Positions 44,737-51,267 of a stretch of DNA of 57,186 nucleotides are shown one piece after another (position 1 is the first letter of the stretch; the number at the start of each line of letters is the position of its first letter). The stretch comes from Spirochaetaceae bacterium (GTDB taxonomy: Bacteria; Spirochaetota; Spirochaetia; Treponematales; Treponemataceae). The translations under genes were made by a program, and so were the position numbers. The notes below the pieces were generated by a model. It was given only the letters and a program-made list of their open reading frames with translations, was not told where the DNA came from and made no database searches. The stretch spans positions 1 to 57,186 of the forward strand of contig JAGAAX010000013.1 of the NCBI GenBank assembly GCA_017614995.1, read 5' to 3'.

Positions 44737-44823
44737 CGCTTTAACAAACGTTTCAATATCAAGAAGTAATTCTACTGAATACCCAAAACCGTCACATTGC
44801 GTGGCGGTTTTTTTGGTTTTAAA
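44735..44823 (+). repeat. 89-bp direct repeat, copy 2
   Basis: Copy of the rpmE tail and terminator, with three adjacent mismatches to copy 1. It starts 2 nt inside the stop codon of the GT-C-like gene and supplies its terminator. Immediately after it the stop of the XRE remnant is found on the other strand. Confidence 0.9.
44786..44814 (+). terminator. Terminator, duplicated copy
   Basis: Same 10-bp stem and T-run as at 43094, now ending the GT-C-like gene. Confidence 0.9.
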
Positions 44824-44935
44824 GGCTTTTGATTATACTGTCAAAATGAGCCTGCAATTCTTTTTTTAGTTTTTCTTTTGAAATTGATGAATCCCGGACG
44901 AATAAGTCTGCCGGAGTTACATCCAGTGCTTCAAA
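44819..44935 (-). pseudogene. 3' remnant of an XRE-type regulator
   Basis: A 38-codon frame reads FEALDVTPADLF followed by a charged helix (SISKEKLKKELQAHF) and a stop that lies inside repeat copy 2. ALxVxPADLF is typical of the end of XRE-family HTH domains. The codon directly upstream in frame is TAA, so the gene's N-terminal part is lost. The match is short and no start is present, so I treat it as debris. Confidence 0.5.
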
Positions 44936-45027
44936 TTAATCTCTTTATTGTTTTTATGATTATTTTCTCTTTCTTTGTCTATACTTTTGTAGAAAAACCG
45001 ATTAGAATGAAACTATCTTTGAATTGA
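44935..45027 (+). pseudogene. 3' remnant of an acyltransferase-3 gene
   Basis: A 30-codon frame encodes one transmembrane helix (LFIVFMIIFSFFVYTF) followed by VEKPIR and a short tail with a stop. This is the common C-terminal ending of OafA-type O-acyltransferases that acylate surface sugars. The rest of the gene is missing. It abuts the XRE remnant and precedes the DUF1792-like gene by 20 nt. Confidence 0.5.
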
Positions 45028-45047
45028 ACATTGGAGAATAGTCTGTT

Positions 45048-45959
45048 TTGTTTGTTAAGACTTTTTATAAAAACATAAAATTTTTGTGTAAAAACAATTT
45101 ATGGGATATAAAGCGTGCTTCTGAATGGGCAACATTGGAAGCCGTTCCAGAAATCAGAAAATTGCGCTTGTTTAAAGAAATGCAGCAGCATAAGCTTCTG
45201 TCTTTAAATGCTAATGTTCTTAATTATGATGAATCAATTGATTATATAATCGAAAATAAGTGTTCTTTATGCCGGTTTGGTGACGGCGAATTCAATCAGA
45301 TAATGGGCGGATCTGAACCCTTTCAGAAGAATAACCCTGCTTTGACACAACGACTGAAAGAAATCTTGATGAGTTGTTTTGATTCTTCTAATTTGAATAG
45401 CAATATACGGGTTGCCATTTCCAGACTTTATTATAATTTTTCAGACTGGAACAATCTGATATTTCCGCGTTTCTTTGAAGAATTTGTTATTGCAAATGAG
45501 AATTTTCTTGCAGAGGTCTGTAATCCTAAATATACATATATATCAACAGAAATTTCACAGCTCTATCATATCTTTAAAGATTATGATTTTGCTTCTTATT
45601 TTGAGCATATCAAAAAAATTTGGAAAGACAGGGATGTTGCAATAATCTGTGGTGACAGAATTTTCAATAACATAGAAAATAATATTTTTAATTGTGCAAA
45701 ATCTGTTGAATATATTTATGCCCCGACAACAGAAGCTTTTGAGCAGTATGACGAAATTCTTGAGAAGGCGAAAAGAATTCCAAAAGAAAAGCTTGTAATT
45801 GCGATTCTTGGTCCGACAGCTACATTACTTGCTTGGGATTTGTCGCAGTGTGGATATCAGATTCTTGATTTTGGGCATATAGCTCAAGATTACGATTCGT
45901 TTTTAAAAAAAGAAAAACAGAATGTAAAAACAGTAACTGATTTTTTTGACAAAGACTAA
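45048..45959 (+). CDS. GT-D fold glycosyltransferase (DUF1792-like)
   Basis: The 303-residue protein starts at TTG, with TTGGAG about 11 nt upstream. The motif CRFGDGEF (75-82) contains the D-x-E pair (D79, E81) that defines the metal-binding site of GT-D (DUF1792, dGT1-type) glycosyltransferases, known from Streptococcus serine-rich-repeat adhesin glycosylation. Other kept parts are QKNNPALTQRLKEIL and the C-terminal AILGPTATLLAWDLSQCGYQILDFGHI. It is cytoplasmic and probably adds glucose or a related sugar. Together with the acyltransferase remnant and the GT-C-like gene it points to an eroded glycan locus. It converges on the rlmK-like gene. Confidence 0.8.
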   Translation: MFVKTFYKNIKFLCKNNLWDIKRASEWATLEAVPEIRKLRLFKEMQQHKLLSLNANVLNYDESIDYIIENKCSLCRFGDGEFNQIMGGSEPFQKNNPALTQRLKEILMSCFDSSNLNSNIRVAISRLYYNFSDWNNLIFPRFFEEFVIANENFLAEVCNPKYTYISTEISQLYHIFKDYDFASYFEHIKKIWKDRDVAIICGDRIFNNIENNIFNCAKSVEYIYAPTTEAFEQYDEILEKAKRIPKEKLVIAILGPTATLLAWDLSQCGYQILDFGHIAQDYDSFLKKEKQNVKTVTDFFDKD

Positions 45960-45974
45960 ACGCCTTGCTGCCGG

Positions 45975-47090
45975 TCAATAATAGACCACAGGCTGCTGCT
46001 CTTCTGGGCGGGGCTTCCCGGCGGTTTCTGCAAAGTTTTGGATTTGCCAGCAGCGGTGGATATGCCTGTTGCGGAAATCTTCGGGGATTGTTGAGTCTGT
46101 AATGTTGGTTACTGTGCCTGAAACAAGGCTTATGTTCATTTTAAGCTTGGCTGAATTGGTTGAGAAATAAAGCATGCCGCCCGGGTTCAGCGCTTTTAGT
46201 GCCGCGTTGACAATTTCAGGCCAGTCGCGGTTTATATCGAAAACGTCTTTAAGCCTTTTTGAATTTGAAAAAGTAGGCGGGTCTAAAATGATTATGTCCC
46301 AGCGGCACCTAAGAGCCTTGCTTGTGTCGGCAACAGCCGCGCTTTTTATAAACTTGACCGCGTCTTCTTGGATAAATCTGTATTTATCTACAGTTCTGCC
46401 GCCGCAATCAGCGTTTTGTCTTATATCAATGCCGTTTAAGCCGAAATTCACTTTTGCCCATTCAAGATATGTGTGCGAAAGGTCAACCGAATCTACAGAA
46501 GCCGCGCCACCTTTTGCAGCATAGACCGAGAAAGCGCCGGTGTAGCAGAAAAGATTGAGTACGTGCTTTCCCTGACATTCGCCCTTGACTTTTAGGCGCA
46601 AAGGTCTGTGGTCAAAGAAAAGCCCTGTATCAAGATAATCTGATAAATTGACAATAAATTTTAAGCCCTGCTCGCCAACCGTTATGCAGTGTTTTGAAGC
46701 TGAAATTTTTTCATACTGAGAGGCTTCGCCGCGCTGCTTTTTGCGCTGTTTGATAAAGACATTAGATTTTGAAATGGCGAGGACGGTGCAGACTGCATCT
46801 GCCATTGTATTAAGCCATGCTTCTTCAAGCTGACTGTCTTTTTCGTATGGACGCTCGTAAAGTGCGATATGCGCAAATGTTTCGGTCTGGTCTTTTTCAG
46901 CCTGAAATGTCTGGTAAATGTCTACGGCAAGCGGAATTTCAGGAATATCTTTGTCATAAAGTCTGAAAGCATGAACGTCTGTGCGCTTTGCCCATTTCCG
47001 AAGATGCTTGTATCTTTTCGTCAGCCTGTTTGCAAAATAAACAGCCTGACGGTCTGTAGCCTGCTCCAAAGAGACTGTGTCTTTTTCCAT
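45975..47090 (-). CDS. Class I rRNA methyltransferase, RlmK/RlmI-like
   Basis: The 371-residue SAM-dependent methyltransferase matches the C-terminal half of E. coli RlmKL (RlmK) and RlmI. Key parts are FIVNLSDYLDTGLFFDHRP, the SAM-binding VLNLFCYTGAFSVYAA and the catalytic DPPTFSNSKR (motif IV). These enzymes methylate 23S rRNA at G2069 (N7) or C1962. No PUA domain is evident at the N-terminus; instead there is a small alpha/beta domain as in RlmK. CAGGAA precedes the ATG. It lies 20 bp downstream of rex on the same strand and is probably co-transcribed. Confidence 0.88.
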   Translation of the reverse strand: MEKDTVSLEQATDRQAVYFANRLTKRYKHLRKWAKRTDVHAFRLYDKDIPEIPLAVDIYQTFQAEKDQTETFAHIALYERPYEKDSQLEEAWLNTMADAVCTVLAISKSNVFIKQRKKQRGEASQYEKISASKHCITVGEQGLKFIVNLSDYLDTGLFFDHRPLRLKVKGECQGKHVLNLFCYTGAFSVYAAKGGAASVDSVDLSHTYLEWAKVNFGLNGIDIRQNADCGGRTVDKYRFIQEDAVKFIKSAAVADTSKALRCRWDIIILDPPTFSNSKRLKDVFDINRDWPEIVNAALKALNPGGMLYFSTNSAKLKMNISLVSGTVTNITDSTIPEDFRNRHIHRCWQIQNFAETAGKPRPEEQQPVVYY

Positions 47091-47110
47091 TAGATATTCC
47101 TGAAAAGCCT

Positions 47111-47740
47111 TTAAGCAAGCTGAATAGCTGCGCAGAGCATTGCGTAGCCCGAAGTCAAATCTTCGCGCTGAACAGCAACATTGTCAGGAACATTGATTTT
47201 GGTGTTTGTAAAATTCCAGATGGCTTTAATTCCTGATTTTACGATTAAGTCGGCTACCTGCTGTGCCTGAGAAGACGGAACTGTAAGAACGGCAAGCGTT
47301 GCACCAAGATTCTTAACGTTCTCCTCAAAACTGTTGAGCGAAAGAACAGGTACGCCGTGTATATATTTGCCGATTCGATCCGGGTTTGTATCAAATGCAG
47401 CAACAAAATTCAGCCCGTGAATTGCAAACTCCTGATAGCCGGTTAATGCTGTTCCGAGATTTCCGGCTCCAATAAGAACGACATTCTTTGGGTTATCCCA
47501 GCCTAAAAAATGCTCTATTGACTTAACAAGAGGTTTAACAGGGTAACCGCGTCTTGGTCTGCCGACTATTCCAGTCATCGAAAGGTCTTTTCGTACTTGA
47601 ATCGGCTCATAGTTAAGTTCTGTTGATATTACTGTTCCGGAAAGGTATTCCAAACCGTCTGCTTCTGCCTGACGGGCAATTTGCAAATATGACGGAAGCC
47701 GTCTGATTGCCGGTGCGGCAGGAATTTTTTTTCTAATCAT
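47111..47740 (-). CDS. rex: Redox-sensing transcriptional repressor Rex
   Basis: The 209-residue protein has the Rex layout: an N-terminal winged helix (about 1-80, PAAPAIRRLPSYLQIARQ and VQVRKDL-like IQVRKDLSM), a Rossmann NAD(H) domain with VVLIGAGNLGTAL, and a C-terminal swap helix (REDLTSGYAMLCAAIQ). Rex senses the NADH/NAD+ ratio and represses fermentation and respiratory genes when NADH is low. A TATACT box ends 7 nt before the ATG with no ribosome-binding site. A Rex-box-like sequence lies in the divergent intergenic region (47952-47970). Confidence 0.93.
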   Translation of the reverse strand: MIRKKIPAAPAIRRLPSYLQIARQAEADGLEYLSGTVISTELNYEPIQVRKDLSMTGIVGRPRRGYPVKPLVKSIEHFLGWDNPKNVVLIGAGNLGTALTGYQEFAIHGLNFVAAFDTNPDRIGKYIHGVPVLSLNSFEENVKNLGATLAVLTVPSSQAQQVADLIVKSGIKAIWNFTNTKINVPDNVAVQREDLTSGYAMLCAAIQLA

Positions 47741-47747
47741 AATAGAA

Positions 47748-47753
47748 AGTATA
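47748..47753 (-). promoter_or_regulatory. -10 box 7 nt before the rex start
   Basis: TATACT on the minus strand followed by TTCTATT and ATG, nearly the same as upstream of the 1603-2859 gene. No ribosome-binding site is seen. Confidence 0.4.
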
Positions 47754-47821
47754 CATCAAAAAAATAATAGAGAAAAGCGGAAAGTCAAATAAATCGCTAT
47801 TTTTTGATTTATTCGTGCCGA

Positions 47822-47924
47822 GGGTTTGATACCCCGACGCTCTGCGTCGAAACAAAGGGTATCAAACCCGGGTGCAATTCCTTTTGAGAACAACATACCT
47901 CGTCGCTCTGCGGCGAGGTTGTTG
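47822..47924. repeat. Two nested hairpins between rex and the GntP permease gene
   Basis: First, a perfect 13-bp inverted repeat (47822-47834 with 47857-47869, GGGTTTGATACCC) encloses a 6-bp hairpin CGACGC-TCT-GCGTCG (47835-47849). Second, CCTCGTCGC-TCT-GCGGCGAGG (47898-47918) is enclosed by CAACA/TGTTG (47891-47924). Both share a CGCTCTGCG tip. They have no T-runs. The rest of the gap 47741-48026 holds a Rex-box-like site and a promoter. Confidence 0.75.
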
Positions 47925-47951
47925 ATTGATAATCATTGAAAATCATTCAGT

Positions 47952-47970
47952 TTGTTAGAAAATTATACAA
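47952..47970. promoter_or_regulatory. Rex-box-like palindrome
   Basis: TTGTTA...TATACAA (19 nt) resembles the Rex operator TTGTGA-A/T-rich-TCACAA but lacks the central G/C positions. It lies directly upstream of the GntP promoter and in the divergent region of rex, a natural place for a Rex site. Confidence 0.3.
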
Positions 47971-47974
47971 ACTA

Positions 47975-48003
47975 TTGCAAAGAATACGGTTTTTTCTTAT
48001 TAT
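47975..48003 (+). promoter_or_regulatory. Candidate promoter of the GntP-family gene
   Basis: TTGCAA (47975-47980), 17 nt, TATTAT (47998-48003), 23 nt before the ATG, with AAGAGG as ribosome-binding site. Confidence 0.5.
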
Positions 48004-48026
48004 GTGTTTTTAAGAGGTTCAAATAA

Positions 48027-49403
48027 ATGAGTTTTATCAGCACTATTGCAATTATTGCAGCAATTATCGGATTGATGTATCTGGCTTATAAAGGCTGGTC
48101 AATCATTCTTATAGCACCGCTTCTGGCTGTCGTTGCGTCAGTCGGCTGCGGTTCTTCTTTCCTTGATATTCTTGGAAATGTATATCTGGTTAAGGCTGCT
48201 GAATATATCAAAAACTATTTTCCGATTTTTCTTTTTGGTGCGGTTTTCGCTAAATTAATGGAAAAAGGCGGGCTCGCCGCAAGTATAGCAAATAAGATTG
48301 TTGAGCTGCTCGGTGCAAAGCGCGCCGTTCTTGCGGTAATTTTGGGCTGTGCTGTTTTAACATACGGCGGCTTGAGCGTTTTTGTTGTAGCTTTTGTTAT
48401 GTATCCGTTTGGTGCAGTTTTGTTCAGAAAAGCCGGTATTCCAAAGCGGCTTCTTCCTGCAACATTATGGATCGGCATTTTCACCTTTACAATGGTTGCT
48501 GTTCCAGGCACACCGCAGATTCAGAATATTATTCCTTCAACATATTTCGGCACTTCAACATGGAGCGGCATCGGCATCGGCATTTTTGCAACAGCCCTGC
48601 TTCTTGCAATAGGGCTTGTCTGGATTGGCTTCAGGGCAAAGACTTTGATGGCAAAAGGCGAGGGCTACGGCAACTATAACGACGAGAATCAGGCTGAAGA
48701 CAAAGAGCTGCCGAATTGGGGCTTGTCTTTGATTCCGCTGCTTATGGTAATTGTGCTGAACATTGTTTTGAGCAACCCGTTCAAATGGTCTTTTATCAGC
48801 TGGAAGATTTCTTCTTTGTGGGCAGTTTCTATCGCCACAATTCTTGCAACAATCGTTACAATCATTGTAGGAAGAAAGCGCATTTTTGCCGCAGAAGCAG
48901 ATGTTTCAGGCAGGCAGGTATTTCTTAAGACAGTGAACGCTTCGGCACTTTCCAGCGGAACAGCTGTGTTCAATGTTGCTTCCGGCTTTGCGTTCGGCTG
49001 TGTTGTAACAAGCGTTGTCGGTTTTGAAGTAATCAGCCGCCTTCTGCTTAAGCTCTCTGAAAACGGAAACCCGCTTTTCTCTGCTGTGCTTTCGACAAAC
49101 ATCATGTGCGGAATTACAGGCTCTGCTTCAAGCGGCATTACAATTGCACTTGCAAAATTCGGCGAAATCTGGGCTAATCTTGCAACAAGCGCAGGCATTC
49201 CGCTTGAAGTTCTGCACAGAATTGTTTCAGTTTCAGGTATCGGCATTGACCCAGTGCCTCATTGCGGCGCACTGGTTACAATGTTTGCAATCTGCGGCCT
49301 TACCCACAAAGAAAGCTACTTTGACCTTGTTATGCTCATGCTTTTCAAGTTCTTTGTTCCTTATTTGTGCGTTGTTTTCTATATGATTACAGGCATCGTC
49401 TAA
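48027..49403 (+). CDS. GntP-family permease
   Basis: The 458-residue protein has about 12 transmembrane segments and the layout of the GntP/citrate transporter group: IIALxxG-like start, FPIFLFGAVFAKLMEKGGLAASIA near 65-88, a TYGGLSVFVVAFVMYPFG motif and a C-terminal SGSGITIALAKF-like segment (ITGSASSGITIAL). It imports an organic acid such as gluconate or a related carboxylate by proton symport. The substrate is not shown by sequence. A charged cytoplasmic loop lies near 205-230. Its position divergent from rex and a Rex-box-like sequence suggest redox-linked control. Confidence 0.85.
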   Translation: MSFISTIAIIAAIIGLMYLAYKGWSIILIAPLLAVVASVGCGSSFLDILGNVYLVKAAEYIKNYFPIFLFGAVFAKLMEKGGLAASIANKIVELLGAKRAVLAVILGCAVLTYGGLSVFVVAFVMYPFGAVLFRKAGIPKRLLPATLWIGIFTFTMVAVPGTPQIQNIIPSTYFGTSTWSGIGIGIFATALLLAIGLVWIGFRAKTLMAKGEGYGNYNDENQAEDKELPNWGLSLIPLLMVIVLNIVLSNPFKWSFISWKISSLWAVSIATILATIVTIIVGRKRIFAAEADVSGRQVFLKTVNASALSSGTAVFNVASGFAFGCVVTSVVGFEVISRLLLKLSENGNPLFSAVLSTNIMCGITGSASSGITIALAKFGEIWANLATSAGIPLEVLHRIVSVSGIGIDPVPHCGALVTMFAICGLTHKESYFDLVMLMLFKFFVPYLCVVFYMITGIV

Positions 49404-49408
49404 AATTT

Positions 49409-50206
49409 ATGTCTAAACTGTCTGTTCTTGAGCGCCATTACCAGCAGCATAAAGAAGACCACCGTCTTGAAACACGGCACGGCAAGGTAGAATTTACTGT
49501 TTCCATGAAGTTTATTCATGACTATCTGCCTGCTGACAAAAACTGCAAGGTTTTGGATATAGGCGCAGGAACAGGCAGATATTCGCTTGCTTTGTGCAGT
49601 GAAGGCTACGATGTTACGGCAGTTGAGCTTGTAAAGAGCAATCTCGACGTGCTGCGTTCAAAACATTCGCCAGTGAAAACATGGCAGGGTAACGCGCTTG
49701 ACCTTCATTTCCTTGAAGATAACACATTCGACTTGACCCTGCTTTTCGGGCCGCTTTATCATCTACATGAAAATGCTGAAAAGTTAAAAGCTTTAAGCGA
49801 GGCAAAACGCGTTACAAAGTCTGGCGGCGTAATTCTTGCCGCATATCTGATGAATGAATACAGCCTTTTTTCGTTCTGCTTTAAGGAAAACCGGATAGCT
49901 GAGCTTATGAAGAACGGCGCGGTTTCAAAAGATTTTAAGGTCTGCGCTAAAAACGATGAGCTTTACGATTATATGCGTCTTGAAGACATAGACAGACTGA
50001 ACAGTGAAGCAGGGCTTGAGCGGCTTACAATTTTCTCGCCGGACGGAATGTCTGATTACATGAGAAAAGAACTTAACTCAATGACAGAAGAATCCTTCAA
50101 ATTATTTATAGACTATCAGCTTCAGGCTGCTGAACGGAAAGACCTGCTCGGCGCCGGCTCTCACACCGTAGACGTGCTGAAAGTGAACAAGCTGTTTCAC
50201 AAATAA
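49409..50206 (+). CDS. Class I SAM-dependent methyltransferase
   Basis: The 265-residue protein has the SAM-binding motif VLDIGAGTGRYSLAL near 46-60, an acidic strand-2 end (VTAVELV), and LLFGPLYHL where motif IV is expected. It resembles small-molecule methyltransferases of the Methyltransf_11/25 type. The substrate is unknown. It starts 6 nt after the GntP permease gene, so it shares its transcript, and its 3' end overlaps the convergent ankyrin gene by 10 nt. Confidence 0.8.
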   Translation: MSKLSVLERHYQQHKEDHRLETRHGKVEFTVSMKFIHDYLPADKNCKVLDIGAGTGRYSLALCSEGYDVTAVELVKSNLDVLRSKHSPVKTWQGNALDLHFLEDNTFDLTLLFGPLYHLHENAEKLKALSEAKRVTKSGGVILAAYLMNEYSLFSFCFKENRIAELMKNGAVSKDFKVCAKNDELYDYMRLEDIDRLNSEAGLERLTIFSPDGMSDYMRKELNSMTEESFKLFIDYQLQAAERKDLLGAGSHTVDVLKVNKLFHK

Positions 50207-51120
50207 GACTCAGATTGTGCGTAATAGTCGACGCCTTGATTTTTGAATTCTTCAATAATTTCAAGCTTTAATTTATACTCAATTGAATTTTCTGGAAAAT
50301 CGAGCTTTCTTAATAATTCTAGTGGCTTGGTTGGAATTCCGTCTATATAGTTTTCTTCAGTTAGAAAAAAATCATCAGTTACGTTCGCTTTATGCTGAAC
50401 AATGAGGTAATGCGCCTTTTCAATTTCGCCATAATAAAGCGCAAGAATTGCAGCTGTAATTCCGTATTTTGTTTTGTGATTAACATCTGCGTTGCCTTTT
50501 TCTACAAGCATTTTTGTCTTTTCAAGGCTTACATAATTTCTTCGTCTTTCTAAAAGTGTTTCTCCAGATTTTGTGTCGGGCAATAATGAATAAAACGGAT
50601 CTGTCGGTGACATGCTTAAAGAATTTTTTATAGACATCATCAAAGGCGTTAAAGGAACAGGACGGAGATTGCTAATGCTTTGATAAGAACACAACAATTC
50701 TGTATCAGCGCCATAATCTAACAGTGCATCGATTAGTTTAGTATTTCTATAAGAATTGTAAGAAACAATTTGTGGAAAACCAGCCGCAATATGAAGAGGT
50801 GTTTCGCCATTGAGAGTTTCAACATTTGGGTTAAACCCATTTTTAAGAAGTTTCCTTGCGGCTTCATCTCTTTCAAGCTCAACTGCAAAATGAAGGACTG
50901 AATAATAACGTGTAGAATAGCTTCTATCAATGATAGATTTATCATTTTGTAGAATTGAATCTATTTTCTTAAGATTATTATTCTTGATTGCTTTTGCAAG
51001 CTTATAGTCGCTTGGGGTATTAACAAATGGGTCAAAATATAGACTTTTTTGTTTGTCACCGTTCCGACAAGAAACAAACATTAAGCAGAGGCAAAATGGA
51101 ATTGCAAATAATCTTTTCAT
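50197..51120 (-). CDS. Ankyrin-repeat lipoprotein
   Basis: The 307-residue protein starts with a lipoprotein signal (LMFVSC, Cys18), so it should be lipid-anchored. The rest contains about five ankyrin repeats: KAIKNNNLKKIDSIL, SVLHFAVELERDEAARKLLKNG, TPLHIAAGFP...LIDALLDYGAD, LTPLMMSI..., KYGITAAILALYYGEIEKAHYLI. Ankyrin repeats mediate protein contact. GGAGG precedes the ATG. It is a single-gene unit, and no partner is obvious. Secreted ankyrin proteins in host-associated bacteria can interact with host or with periplasmic proteins. Confidence 0.8.
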   Translation of the reverse strand: MKRLFAIPFCLCLMFVSCRNGDKQKSLYFDPFVNTPSDYKLAKAIKNNNLKKIDSILQNDKSIIDRSYSTRYYSVLHFAVELERDEAARKLLKNGFNPNVETLNGETPLHIAAGFPQIVSYNSYRNTKLIDALLDYGADTELLCSYQSISNLRPVPLTPLMMSIKNSLSMSPTDPFYSLLPDTKSGETLLERRRNYVSLEKTKMLVEKGNADVNHKTKYGITAAILALYYGEIEKAHYLIVQHKANVTDDFFLTEENYIDGIPTKPLELLRKLDFPENSIEYKLKLEIIEEFKNQGVDYYAQSESYL

Positions 51121-51188
51121 TGTGTTTCCTCCTTGTCTTTTACTTTTTTCATATTATAGACTAAGTCGCCTCAATATACAAAATCTTT

Positions 51189-51213
51189 CAAGTTTTCGCG
51201 AAGCGGAAACTTG
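51189..51213. repeat. Palindrome with AGTTT...AAACT core
   Basis: An 11-bp stem (51189-51199 with 51203-51213, one T-G pair) and a GAA loop, in the 147-bp gap between the ankyrin and helicase genes. The core matches the palindrome at 20858. The remainder of the gap shows no gene. Confidence 0.6.
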
Positions 51214-51267
51214 GGCGGTTCGCAGATTAGGCTGTATCCGTTGATTAAGCTTGTGCGAAACGCCGTC

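Noticed and set aside
43043-44823. Integrase-driven genomic island with attL/attR
   Set aside because: The direct repeats at a gene 3' end look like att sites, but there is no integrase or other mobility gene between them, and rpmE is not a known attachment gene.
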